Source: CAVYUC01 sp963816685
GTDB lineage: Bacteria; Bacteroidota; Bacteroidia; Bacteroidales; Prolixibacteraceae
Length of the DNA: 64,000 nucleotides
Direction: 5' to 3'
Assembly (NCBI GenBank): GCA_963816685.1
Contig: CAWFMB010000031.1
Coordinates: 1 to 64,000, forward strand
A model generated the notes under the pieces. It worked only from the letters and a program-made list of their open reading frames with translations, did not search any database and had not been told where the DNA came from. This document shows positions 45,692 to 55,004 of this stretch, piece by piece (the stretch's first letter is position 1; each line of letters begins with the position of its first letter). A program made the translations under genes and the position numbers.

Positions 45692-48634
45692 TTATGCTTT
45701 TTTATTTCTTACCTGGGTTAAATATCCCACTGATGGTAATGTGTGCAACTGTTCAAGCAAATAATAATTTCTTGGATTTTTAAATAGCTTTGAAACTTTA
45801 CTGTTCGAATCACTTAGATCTCCAAAAACAAGCGCATTGCTTGGGCATGATTGTGCACAGGCCGGTTGTATTTCTCCATCTTGCAGCGGCCTTCCATCTA
45901 CTTTTGCATTTATTTTTTTCTCCTGAATACGCTGAACACAGAATGTACATTTTTCAACTACTCCACGCGAGCGGACTGTAACATCAGGATTTAAGACCAT
46001 TCTTCCCAGCTCACTGTTGGAGTTATAATCAAATTCATCATTATCAACATATTGAAACCAGTTAAACCGGCGAACCCTGTACGGGCAGTTATTCACACAA
46101 TATTTAGTGCCGACACAGCGGTTATATGCCATCTGGTTCAATCCTTCGGAACTGTGTGGTGTTGCCGATACCGGGCAAACATTTTCGCAGGGGGCATTAT
46201 CACAGTGCTGACACATTACCGGCTGATGAAATACCTCCGGGTTTTCAGGATTATTTGAGAAATAGCGGTCTATTCGTATCCAGTGCATAATCCGCCGGTT
46301 TCGCACCTGCTCTTTTCCAACCACCTGAATGTTATTTTCCGACTGGCAGGCAATTGCACAGTTTCCGCAGCCAATACATGATGTAAGGTCTACAGCCATC
46401 CCCCAATGATGTCCTGTAAATTCAGGTTCAGGATAAAGGGTTACGTGGTGTTCCATGTTTACTTCATGAATTTCATTTCCGGCAGAAGGATTTGACTGCC
46501 ACTTGTTGTAGGTAGTATCTCGTACAATTGGCCGTCCTTCCATTGAGTAATGGGTTTGTGATAATGCAAGCGGAAAGGTTTTCTCTGTAAAGCCTATTTC
46601 GGCATTTGCGAGCCAGAATTTTTTTGAACCGTTTACAATTGGAGTAAGAACAAACATATTTTTGCCTATACCTTCACCTACTTTCCCTGCAATAGCCCTT
46701 CCGTAGCCCAAAGCCACCGAAATGGTTCCCGAAGCTTGCCCGGGTTGAATAAACACCGGCAGTTCCACACCATTAATTGTTATTACGCTTTCGTTCAGCA
46801 ATCCTCTTTCTTCGGCCCATTTCACCGGAACCGAAGCATAATTGTCCCAGCTTATCTTGGCTACCGGATCAGGCAGTTCCTGCAACCACGGGTTATTTGC
46901 AAAACTTCCGTTAAGCATTGAAACATCTTCGTAGAAAGAAATTTCCCATTCTCCCGGAGCAGGTTTTGCTGCAGCCAGTGCTTCTGCTATACCTGTTGAT
47001 GAATAAGCCATTGATTCACCTCCCGAAGATTCTGTTTCAAAAACACCTTTTTGTAAAGTTTCGTTCCAAAACATCCTGTATTCAGGAAAAGTTATTTGCT
47101 TTGCAAATTGATTTTCCTGCCAGTTATCAATTAAAAACCGGTAATAATCAGGCTCTTCTGTTCCGCTCCAGCGGGCAATGGATTCCTGCACCTGACGGCT
47201 GTCGAACAATTTTTGAATAGTGGGTTGCGCCAGACTGTATTTTCCTGTCTTTGGTTCTGCATCGTTCCACGCTTCAAGGTAATGTGGTTCAGGACAAACA
47301 AATCTGCATTCGGCCGAGGTTTCGTTTATCCGGTCGGAAAAGGAAACTGAAAGATCGAGTTTATCCAGGGCCTCGGCTATTTCAATTCCTTTATAGTAAC
47401 TGTAAACCGGATTCACACCCCAGAAAAATACTCCTGAAATCTGCTGCTTCAGAAGTTGATCTGTAAAAGATTCAAATTCACCGTCGATTCCCTGGCGGGT
47501 ATTTAATGTAACTGATGTTAATATAGTGGAGCCGTAATTTCCAAGTAGCTGGTTTATAGCGTTTACAATTAACTGAACATTGTAATCATTACTTCCTGAA
47601 ATGACGATTGATTTTCCTTCATTTTCAAGTAAATCCTCAACAAGTCCGCTTAAATCAATTGTATTTTCCGAAGCTGAAGCTGCAGGCCGGCCTTTGGCTT
47701 TTAATAATTCGTTATAAAGTGAGGCTAACACAGGTGCTTCTTCCGACGGACGAATTGGGAAACGAATATCAGCATTTGTACCGGTTACTGACATTCCTGA
47801 TTCAAACTGGTAGTGCCGGTTCATTTCATCTGTTCCGGCATACAATCTTCTACCCGATGAATAACCTTTTGCATATTCAACAGGCGAGAGCCAGGTTCCC
47901 AGGAAATCGGCCCCGAAACTTACAATTACCTTTGCTTTGGCAAATTGATAATCCGGAATAAACGCCTTTCCGAAACTTTTTTGATTTGCAAGCAGGATTC
48001 CTGTTGCTGAAACTTCGTCGTACTGTATCCAGCTAACATTTGGATATACGGATAAAAACTGTTCGATTATTTTTTTTGTTGAAGGAGAAATAATAGTAGA
48101 GGTTAAGAGTACTACCTTTTTATTTTCCTGTTTTAAGCGAACGAGTTTATCTGTTATTTCCGAATCGATTTCTTCCCAGGAAACAGGGTTTTTATCTTTA
48201 AGCGGGGTTTTGAACCGTGCATCGTCGTATAAACTCAAAACAGATGCCTGCACCCGCGCCGAAGTCCCCTGTTGCGAAATGGAAGAGTTGTCGTTACCTT
48301 CAATTTTGATGGGGCGTCCATCGCGAACCTTAACCAAAACGCTGCAATATTCATTTGCATCAAAATAGGTTGAAGCGTAGTAACTTGCAACTCCGGGGGT
48401 TATTTCCTCAGGTTTTATCAGATATGGAATCGCTTTATCAATTGGCTTTTTACAACTTGCAACAACTGTTGCAGCGGCCAAACTAAAACCAAATGTTTTC
48501 AGGAAATCCCTTCTGGAAGAACCCGACTGTTTTTTTGCAACTGCCCGTTTTGCATCCAGTTCCAACTTTAATTCGCTCTTTTTAAATGTTACCGGATCTT
48601 TTAATTCTTCTATACTTCTCCAATATTCTGTCAT
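45692..48634 (-). CDS. actB: alternative complex III subunit ActB, molybdopterin-fold and iron-sulfur protein
   Basis: 980 residues. A twin-arginine signal (SSRRDFLKTFGFS, about 40-52) is followed by a possible lipobox (TVVASC). The large N-terminal part has a molybdopterin-oxidoreductase fold, without cofactor in this family. The C-terminal ferredoxin part has four cysteine clusters: CIGCGNCAIAC, CQHCDNAPCENVC, CVGTKYCVNNCPYR and CTFCVQRIQ with a distal CAQSCP. It is exported folded and passes electrons from quinol to haem subunits. Confidence 0.92.
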   Translation of the reverse strand: MTEYWRSIEELKDPVTFKKSELKLELDAKRAVAKKQSGSSRRDFLKTFGFSLAAATVVASCKKPIDKAIPYLIKPEEITPGVASYYASTYFDANEYCSVLVKVRDGRPIKIEGNDNSSISQQGTSARVQASVLSLYDDARFKTPLKDKNPVSWEEIDSEITDKLVRLKQENKKVVLLTSTIISPSTKKIIEQFLSVYPNVSWIQYDEVSATGILLANQKSFGKAFIPDYQFAKAKVIVSFGADFLGTWLSPVEYAKGYSSGRRLYAGTDEMNRHYQFESGMSVTGTNADIRFPIRPSEEAPVLASLYNELLKAKGRPAASASENTIDLSGLVEDLLENEGKSIVISGSNDYNVQLIVNAINQLLGNYGSTILTSVTLNTRQGIDGEFESFTDQLLKQQISGVFFWGVNPVYSYYKGIEIAEALDKLDLSVSFSDRINETSAECRFVCPEPHYLEAWNDAEPKTGKYSLAQPTIQKLFDSRQVQESIARWSGTEEPDYYRFLIDNWQENQFAKQITFPEYRMFWNETLQKGVFETESSGGESMAYSSTGIAEALAAAKPAPGEWEISFYEDVSMLNGSFANNPWLQELPDPVAKISWDNYASVPVKWAEERGLLNESVITINGVELPVFIQPGQASGTISVALGYGRAIAGKVGEGIGKNMFVLTPIVNGSKKFWLANAEIGFTEKTFPLALSQTHYSMEGRPIVRDTTYNKWQSNPSAGNEIHEVNMEHHVTLYPEPEFTGHHWGMAVDLTSCIGCGNCAIACQSENNIQVVGKEQVRNRRIMHWIRIDRYFSNNPENPEVFHQPVMCQHCDNAPCENVCPVSATPHSSEGLNQMAYNRCVGTKYCVNNCPYRVRRFNWFQYVDNDEFDYNSNSELGRMVLNPDVTVRSRGVVEKCTFCVQRIQEKKINAKVDGRPLQDGEIQPACAQSCPSNALVFGDLSDSNSKVSKLFKNPRNYYLLEQLHTLPSVGYLTQVRNKKA

Positions 48635-48680
48635 ATCCTGATTTACTTTCTTTCAGTTTTTGAACAATTTTAAATCTAAT

Positions 48681-50015
48681 TTAATAATGGCAACGCATAC
48701 AATCATTTGCTCCAATATCTTCTGCTGTAACCGAATCAATTCTTCCGGCTTTTAAATCCTGGTGGAGTTTTATATAGTCGTCATAATAATCGTTGTCGCG
48801 GAAATTAACCTGTGTTTCGCGGTGACAGTTTACACACCAGCCCATCGAAAGGTCACTGTATTGCCGCATGATATCCATTTCCTGAACAGGGCCATGGCAT
48901 TTCTGGCAGTCAAGTTTTGCAGAACCAACATGTACTGAATGGCTGAAAAATACATGATCAGGCAGGTTGTGAATCCTGTTCCATTCTATGGATTCACCGT
49001 TTTCAACAGCATTAACAACTTTTGAAATTTCGAACTTTCCGCTGTTTGTGCCTTCGCGGATAATAATATGGCAATTCATACACAGAGCGGTTGCCGGTAT
49101 GCCGGCAGATTTGCTTCTTTCTGCAGTTGTATGGCAATACATACATTCAATTCCGTTTTCACCAGCATGAATCCGGTGCGAAAATTTAACCGGTTGATCA
49201 GGAGCATAATTTTCCTGACGGCCAAGTTTTATAGCATCGGTAACAAGCATTTTTGCCTGCAGTCCAAAAGCTGCAAACAAAACAAGAAGTGGAATTATTC
49301 GATATTTTATTTTTTTGAAAAACAGAAGTTCCAAAATTGCCCATGTAATTAATGCTCCCAGAAACAGGAAAAGCAGCAGGTTGTTGATGTTTGGTTTCGG
49401 AATTGCCGGCCCTTCCGCGGCAAGATTGTCGAGGTAGGTTTTTACTGTACGCAAATCTTCTTCCTCGATGGTAATATTTTGATGTGCAGCTTCAATTTTT
49501 ATTCCTGACGGTTGCAATACTGCCTGTTGGAAGGAAGCAAAATCCTTCCCCGAATATTTTAATGCAAGATCCATTGCAGAAGGATTCCAGTTTAAGGTAT
49601 CCGATTGTTTCAGATTATGGCAGGAAACACAAGAAGGTGATTTTTTGCCAAAAGGAAGGATTCCAAGGAAAAAACGTTTCCCGCGTTTAACCTCGTCTAT
49701 TAAATGACCACCTGAACCAGCTTCACCATGTTCATCAGCTGCTGCTAATTCATTTCCTGCACTGTCGCTTCCCGAAGTATGAATAATGCCTCCTGCACTG
49801 TCGGTTTCTGCAGTGACGGTATCTGCCAAACCTGCTGTACTGTCATTTTCATCAATGCCGGCACCAGCAACTGCGCTGTCGGCACTTGAAGTTAAGGAGC
49901 TGTCCTCCTGTGAAAAAGCACGATTTGATAATGTCAGGCCAATTATAAATACAGAAAGAAAAACAAAAACTATTATGAGTTTAACATCAGTTTTCCTTAA
50001 GAAATATTTTCTCAT
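48681..50015 (-). CDS. actA: alternative complex III subunit ActA, multihaem cytochrome c with extra N-terminal haem
   Basis: 444 residues. An N-terminal signal anchor (LIIVFVFLSVFIIGLTLSNR) is followed by a low-complexity Ser/Ala/Asp linker. A CVSCHN haem site lies in a small domain (about 115-200), then a membrane helix (LLLFLFLGALITWAILELLF). The usual five-haem part follows: CMYCH, CMNCH, CQKCH, CVNCH and CMRCH. That makes six CxxCH sites against five for the classical subunit. It is the first gene of the operon. Confidence 0.88.
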   Translation of the reverse strand: MRKYFLRKTDVKLIIVFVFLSVFIIGLTLSNRAFSQEDSSLTSSADSAVAGAGIDENDSTAGLADTVTAETDSAGGIIHTSGSDSAGNELAAADEHGEAGSGGHLIDEVKRGKRFFLGILPFGKKSPSCVSCHNLKQSDTLNWNPSAMDLALKYSGKDFASFQQAVLQPSGIKIEAAHQNITIEEEDLRTVKTYLDNLAAEGPAIPKPNINNLLLFLFLGALITWAILELLFFKKIKYRIIPLLVLFAAFGLQAKMLVTDAIKLGRQENYAPDQPVKFSHRIHAGENGIECMYCHTTAERSKSAGIPATALCMNCHIIIREGTNSGKFEISKVVNAVENGESIEWNRIHNLPDHVFFSHSVHVGSAKLDCQKCHGPVQEMDIMRQYSDLSMGWCVNCHRETQVNFRDNDYYDDYIKLHQDLKAGRIDSVTAEDIGANDCMRCHY

Positions 50016-50392
50016 TCTGTTCAGTTTAGTTTTATAACCTCTGGTTATTTATTACAACAAAAAAATTAACAAAAATTGACTCTAAAGGTTTCTAAATATA
50101 CTCAAAAAAAAAATTGCATGAGCTATTTTTTACTTGTCTTTATGTTGAATTACCGGTTTATTTCAAAAACATATTTTTTTAATTCCTGCCTACGTTTTAA
50201 AAACTCTAATTAACAAAACAACCTCAGCATTGTTTGTCCCTCCTGCTTTTTTTTTTGAAATTTTTTATAACTCAATATAATACTGGATATTTGATTATAA
50301 TTTATTATTTTTGAATAAGGGACTGATTGTATTTAATACAATTTAAAAAAATGGAGGGGCATTTTAATATACTTTATTGTTAAGTATTTAAA
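50016..50392. other. divergent intergenic region between actA and LytTR pair
   Basis: About 375 bp, very AT-rich with long A/T runs. It presumably holds the promoters of both operons. No clear TAnnTTTG box, repeat or RNA structure was found. Confidence 0.4.
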
Positions 50393-51154
50393 ATGAGCAA
50401 TAATAATCGATTTAAAGTTTTAATTGTTGATGATGAAGCAGAAGCACGTTTGTTGCTGAGGTCATTATTGGGTGAAATTCGAAATGTAGAGGTTGTTGGT
50501 GAAGCCAGTCAGGCTGAAGAAGCGTTGTACTGCCTGGTTGAACATTTTCCGGATCTTATTTTTATGGATATCAATATGCCGGGTAAAACTGGTATGGACC
50601 TTATTCATTTGATTAAGAAACGGAATGTTGATATACCGGTTGTATTTATTTCAGCTTTCAAGGAATATGCAATTCAGGCAATTAGAAACGGTGTTTACGA
50701 TTATTTATTAAAACCTGTTAGCCGCACTGAATTGGAACATGTTATTGAAAAGTACAGGAGACGGAATGAAAGAGATTTACCGCGGCGGTTAATAGAAATG
50801 CTCGAAAATATAAAGGAAGACACCAAAATACGCATTAATTCAAGACATAGCTATATTCTTATCAATCCTTCCGATATTGTTTTTTGTCAGACGGAAGACG
50901 GATATACAGTTATTTATCTGTCCAACGGAAAAGAGGAAGTTGCCAGCGGACCTCTGGCGCAGATTGAATCGATGGTTGAAAACTGGAATTTCTACAGGCT
51001 TGGACGCTCAGTACTTATTAACCAGGATTATATCAGAAGTGTTGATAAAACATCAGATAAGTGCGTTTTGCAAAGTTCATCGCACTCCTGGGAAATAAAA
51101 GCTTCCCATAAAGCAATTACTGAACTCCTTTCAATCTCCTTCAATTATGCTTGA
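50393..51154 (+). CDS. LytTR response regulator with intact receiver
   Basis: 253 residues. Receiver (about 8-120): acidic pair in VLIVDDEAEA, phospho-Asp in LIFMDINMPG, Ser/Thr in VVFISAF and Lys in YLLKPV. LytTR DNA-binding domain (about 150-250): SDIVFCQTEDGYTVIYLSNG and FYRLGRSVLINQDYIRSVDK. No histidine kinase gene is near. It forms an operon with the next gene, overlapping it by 8 bp, and diverges from actA. Control of the act operon is possible but only inferred from position. Confidence 0.88.
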   Translation: MSNNNRFKVLIVDDEAEARLLLRSLLGEIRNVEVVGEASQAEEALYCLVEHFPDLIFMDINMPGKTGMDLIHLIKKRNVDIPVVFISAFKEYAIQAIRNGVYDYLLKPVSRTELEHVIEKYRRRNERDLPRRLIEMLENIKEDTKIRINSRHSYILINPSDIVFCQTEDGYTVIYLSNGKEEVASGPLAQIESMVENWNFYRLGRSVLINQDYIRSVDKTSDKCVLQSSSHSWEIKASHKAITELLSISFNYA

Positions 51155-51911
51155 ACATAAAATTACAACTTTAATCGTTGCAAAATCACCAAAAGAGGCA
51201 GCTGAACTTATTTCAGTTTTGGATAAACTGTCGGAAATTTCCATCATTGGCAGCACTACCAGCAGTAAACAGGGACTAGCACTTGTTTTAAACTATGCCC
51301 CGCAGCTTTTATTTTTAAATGTTGAACTTTCTGATATATCGGGACTTGATTTTGTTGAACAACTGCATAAAAGAAATGTACTTTCAAATGTAGTTTTTAT
51401 TGCCCCCGATGCAAGTATTGCATTCAATACCATTAAATTGACGCCTCTCGATTTTATTTTAAAACCAGTGGATAAAAATCAAATAAAACAGTTGATTGAA
51501 CGGCTTAAATTTCAGCTTAAACGCGAGGAACTTAAGCGAAAACTGGATATTTATGCAGGAAAACAGGATTTGGCAGAAAAAAGGGTTTTCATACAAAAAT
51601 CAGGTGTTATTGTTTTATTGCTGAAGGAAATTGTGTTTTGCAAGTCCGAACGTTCAAGGACAATTCTTACTCTTATAAACGGCGAAAGTGTAAATCTTAA
51701 AACCGGCATAAATGAGACAATGGAAACAATTAATAACCAGTTGTTTTTCAGAATTGGCCGTTCGTACTGTATTAACCGGAATTATTTACGCAAAATAGAT
51801 AAAAAGAAGTCGAAATGCCTGTTGTATTACGATGGTCAGGTGTGGGAGCTTCCTGCATCAAGAAGCATTATAAACCACCTTGAATCGCTTTACACTTCCC
51901 CGATTTATTAG
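51147..51911 (+). CDS. LytTR regulator with degenerate (pseudo)receiver
   Basis: 254 residues, a paralogue of the gene upstream. The receiver fold is kept but key residues are changed. The acidic pair is absent (LIVAKSPKEA), the phospho-Asp position reads LLFLNVELSD, and the switch region is VVFIAPD; the Lys in FILKPVD remains. The LytTR domain is intact (KEIVFCKSERSRTILTLING, FFRIGRSYCINRNYLRKIDK). It probably does not accept phosphate and may act as a heterodimer partner or constitutive DNA binder. Its stop overlaps the convergent methyltransferase by 4 bp. Confidence 0.85.
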   Translation: MLEHKITTLIVAKSPKEAAELISVLDKLSEISIIGSTTSSKQGLALVLNYAPQLLFLNVELSDISGLDFVEQLHKRNVLSNVVFIAPDASIAFNTIKLTPLDFILKPVDKNQIKQLIERLKFQLKREELKRKLDIYAGKQDLAEKRVFIQKSGVIVLLLKEIVFCKSERSRTILTLINGESVNLKTGINETMETINNQLFFRIGRSYCINRNYLRKIDKKKSKCLLYYDGQVWELPASRSIINHLESLYTSPIY

Positions 51912-52837
51912 TTTTTTAATCCCAATTTTTCCCAGACAACCATAATACGGGTTGGAGAATGATATATGCGGTTCATTAATTTATCCAGATTCTTCCACCA
52001 GCTGAAATTTAAATACTTAAACAGCACATGCAACCTGAAATGGACTTGAATTTTACTGATAAATGTTTTAAAATGAACGGATTTTAAACCGGAGCCGCTA
52101 TAAAGTGAGGTTAGTATTTTTTCATCGAAGGAATGAATATGTGCATGCATTGGTGTTGGTTTGTTGCAATGAATGCAGAGCGAATACCGGAGCTTTTCCT
52201 TGTATGGTGTTGTAACTATTAATTTACCACCGGGATTGAGCGTATAAAACAATTTTTCGATAAAAGTTTTTGGATCCTGTACATGTTCAATAATCTCAGA
52301 TGCAATGATGTAATCAAACGTATTATGTGTAAAAGGCAGGGAAAATACATCGGCTACAACTGCATGATGATTTTTAAACGGATAAATAGTCAGTGCTTTT
52401 GAGGTGTTTCGCAATGAAATGTCCATTGAAATCACTTCAAAACCTTTTGGACAAAATAAACCCGCAACCCATGCTTTTCCGCAGCCTACATCAAGAATCA
52501 GACCTTCGTTCCCCTGGATTTCGGAGGCAATATACTGCCACACCCTTTTGTCACCATGCTCTGTTCCTGCATCGCGTTCTTCAAAATAATCCGATTCAAA
52601 TGCATCTTTCTGATAATGGTCAATGTAATTAAACTCAGTGCCAAGCTTTTCATGAATTTCTGATTTACCCAATACCGTATTTTCTTTTGCAGGAAGTAAA
52701 ACGGGAACATTTTCAGAAACCGGATATTCACTGTTGCAATTGGAACAAACCAGGTGATTTCCATCATGTTTCAGATTTAATCCTTCATTCCCGCAATGAA
52801 TGCACTTTAATATTTCAGGTAATTTTTTATCTTTCAT
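51908..52837 (-). CDS. class I SAM methyltransferase with N-terminal zinc ribbon
   Basis: 309 residues. A Trm112-like zinc ribbon (CIHCGNEGLNL...LVCSNCNSEYPV, about 11-50) is followed by a Rossmann methyltransferase domain with motif I LILDVGCGKAWVAG, VISMDIS and the IIASEIIEHVQDP segment. This layout is common in polysaccharide and natural-product clusters. The substrate is unknown. The gene sits immediately downstream of a flippase gene on the same strand, so a role in glycan modification is plausible. Confidence 0.8.
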   Translation of the reverse strand: MKDKKLPEILKCIHCGNEGLNLKHDGNHLVCSNCNSEYPVSENVPVLLPAKENTVLGKSEIHEKLGTEFNYIDHYQKDAFESDYFEERDAGTEHGDKRVWQYIASEIQGNEGLILDVGCGKAWVAGLFCPKGFEVISMDISLRNTSKALTIYPFKNHHAVVADVFSLPFTHNTFDYIIASEIIEHVQDPKTFIEKLFYTLNPGGKLIVTTPYKEKLRYSLCIHCNKPTPMHAHIHSFDEKILTSLYSGSGLKSVHFKTFISKIQVHFRLHVLFKYLNFSWWKNLDKLMNRIYHSPTRIMVVWEKLGLKN

Positions 52838-52857
52838 ACAATTCAGGTTGAAAAACT

Positions 52858-54210
52858 TCAGTATACAATAAAGAAAACAACCAAAGTTATTAAAGAATAT
52901 AATGCGAGGGTATTTATTGGAATATAATCACCGGCTTCAATTTTAAGAACCAGTTTGTTATACATTAGCCAGATTATTTTTTGAACTGCGAACGCGATAA
53001 CCGTTGCAAATGCAACCCCTTCAATTCCCCAGCGATTTATAAATAACACACTGAGAATAATGTTGATGATAAGTTCGGCAAGTGAGGCATACATAATCAT
53101 TTTTGTTTTTTTAAGCCCGATTAAAATTGTATGTGGAAAAATAAGCCTGCTGATAATCAGGAGCAAATAAATATTGAATATGATGGCGCTTTCTGTAAAG
53201 TCAGGATTAAAAATGCGCGGATAAAGCCACCTGCTGAACAGCAGAAAAACAATGGATACAGGAAAAAGCAGGTGCATGAGTTTCATTGTTCTTTTACGAA
53301 GAGAAGATAAAGTTTCCCTGAACTTTTGACGGTCTGAAAATTCGGGTATCATAGCAGTGCTTAAAGCATTTGCCATCAACAACACCAACGGGAATTCCTT
53401 TGCACCATATCGAAAAACCGCAAAAGTGGCTGCATCAAATTTGTTCAGCACAAGGAAACTATCCACATAACTTGCCGAGCTTCCAAGTAACGTACTTATA
53501 ATTAGTGGCCATGCAAAATGAATATGTTCTTTTATAAAACCTGCGGAAAAACTCCATAACCCATATTTTTTCAGTAAAACAAGCAGCCAAAAATAACGGA
53601 CTACAGAAACAGCCACCATTCCAAGGATGGAAATTACCATGTTGTAGCCCAGCAAAGCCGGCAGTGCAACAATAATCAGCTGAACCGAAAATGTACTTAT
53701 TCCATAAATTAATATAGAATGGGGCCTGTTTTTCAGCAAATAAATGTATTCGATTAAAAACGAAGGGCTGCTGAAAAAAATATAAACAAGGATAAGATGA
53801 AAGTATGGTATTGTTCCGGTGTCGGTAAGTATAACGGAAAGCGGCTGCTTAAAAACAATCAGGACAAGGACCGCCAGGATACTTAAAAAACTTAGCAACA
53901 GGAAGGAATTGAATATCTCAGGCGATTTTTGACCCGGTGTTTTAAAAGTAGTGTTGTTTTTGTACATCGGCAAAAACGACTGAATAAGACCATTAATCCA
54001 AAAAGAACAAAACAGGGTGGTGATAAACAGAAAAACTTCATAATTACCGATGGAGGCTGTGGTAAGGTTGCTTTTTGCAAATGCAATGCTGATCAGCAGA
54101 AGTGTGCCAAAACGGAGCAGTTGAAATCCCTGGAGCCCCGAAATATTATTAATGTAGTTTTTGTTAATCAATTCAGATAGATTCTGCAGCGGCAAATTTA
54201 ATCTTTTCAA
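52858..54210 (-). CDS. polysaccharide flippase-like membrane protein (Wzx/MATE-type)
   Basis: 450 residues, about 12-14 membrane helices across the whole length. The N-terminal NNISGLQGFQLLRFGTLLLI and later VFRYGAKEFPLVLLMANALS, with an Arg-containing FSDRQKFRETLSSLRKRTMK loop, fit oligosaccharide flippases. It would move lipid-linked sugars across the inner membrane. Only 20 bp separate it from the methyltransferase gene downstream, so they are probably cotranscribed. No glycosyltransferases are nearby. Confidence 0.8.
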   Translation of the reverse strand: MKRLNLPLQNLSELINKNYINNISGLQGFQLLRFGTLLLISIAFAKSNLTTASIGNYEVFLFITTLFCSFWINGLIQSFLPMYKNNTTFKTPGQKSPEIFNSFLLLSFLSILAVLVLIVFKQPLSVILTDTGTIPYFHLILVYIFFSSPSFLIEYIYLLKNRPHSILIYGISTFSVQLIIVALPALLGYNMVISILGMVAVSVVRYFWLLVLLKKYGLWSFSAGFIKEHIHFAWPLIISTLLGSSASYVDSFLVLNKFDAATFAVFRYGAKEFPLVLLMANALSTAMIPEFSDRQKFRETLSSLRKRTMKLMHLLFPVSIVFLLFSRWLYPRIFNPDFTESAIIFNIYLLLIISRLIFPHTILIGLKKTKMIMYASLAELIINIILSVLFINRWGIEGVAFATVIAFAVQKIIWLMYNKLVLKIEAGDYIPINTLALYSLITLVVFFIVY

Positions 54211-54227
54211 ATTGATATCTCAATAAT

Positions 54228-54246
54228 TACATTTGTGCTAATTTTG
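54228..54246 (+). promoter_or_regulatory. two overlapping -7 boxes (TACATTTG, TAATTTTG)
   Basis: Both match TAnnTTTG, at 54228-54235 and 54239-54246, 18-30 bp before the ATG at 54265. They lie between divergent genes. Confidence 0.4.
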
Positions 54247-54264
54247 AAGTTCAGAACTGATACT

Positions 54265-54969
54265 ATGGATTTTATTCTCGACAACCGGAAAAGCGAACAA
54301 CAATTTCAGCATATTCTTTCAATGGTTCAATCGCGAAAAAATGGCGATGTGGCCGGTTTAATGAAGCAAAAAGGCATTATTTACAAAATGAACTGGGGCG
54401 TATCCCTGATTGAATTGCGTGAAATTGCAAGCGGGTTTCAACCCGATCATCTGCTTGCATTAAAACTCTGGAATAAACAGTGGCGCGAAACAATGATTCT
54501 GGCAACAATGCTTGACGAACCAAAACTGATTTCGGAACAACAGATGGATTTCTGGACAAAAAGTTTTGAAAACAGTGAAATTGCGGAGCAGGCTTCTGCC
54601 AATCTGTACGTAAAAAGTAAGTTTGCCTTTGTAAAATCGTTGGAATGGTGCAGGGGGAAAAAACACCTGGTTCGGTTTACAGGTATTCATTTGCTGGGCC
54701 GCCTTACAATTGTTGAAAAAAATGCACCCGATGAAATGTTTGAACCTTTTTTTGATGAATTGCAAACGCTGGCCAAAGATGGCAAACTCTATACGCCCCT
54801 GTACCGTTCGGTTACGGCACTCGGAACCCGTTCGAAATATATGAATCAAAAGGTTGTTGAATTTGCAGAAAACCTTCAACAGCAGGATTCGGAAAATGCG
54901 GTTAAACTGGGGGAAGAATTATTTGATGAATTAACCGGCAGGCATGTACAGGATGCTTTTAACAGATAA
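54265..54969 (+). CDS. DNA alkylation repair (AlkD-like) HEAT-repeat protein
   Basis: 234 residues from ATG 54265, chosen because promoter boxes lie just upstream and the extra N-terminal residues lack family character. All-helical repeats: VAGLMKQKGIIYKMNWGVSL, LREIASGFQPDHLLALKLWN, WRETMILATMLDEPKLISEQ and FEPFFDELQTLAKDG. These fit AlkD-like glycosylase-fold proteins, although catalytic residues cannot be confirmed. It may be cotranscribed with the DoxX fusion gene downstream. Confidence 0.6.
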   Translation: MDFILDNRKSEQQFQHILSMVQSRKNGDVAGLMKQKGIIYKMNWGVSLIELREIASGFQPDHLLALKLWNKQWRETMILATMLDEPKLISEQQMDFWTKSFENSEIAEQASANLYVKSKFAFVKSLEWCRGKKHLVRFTGIHLLGRLTIVEKNAPDEMFEPFFDELQTLAKDGKLYTPLYRSVTALGTRSKYMNQKVVEFAENLQQQDSENAVKLGEELFDELTGRHVQDAFNR

Positions 54970-55004
54970 AATGTGAATTTTTGAAAAATCCAAAACTGAT
55001 GACC

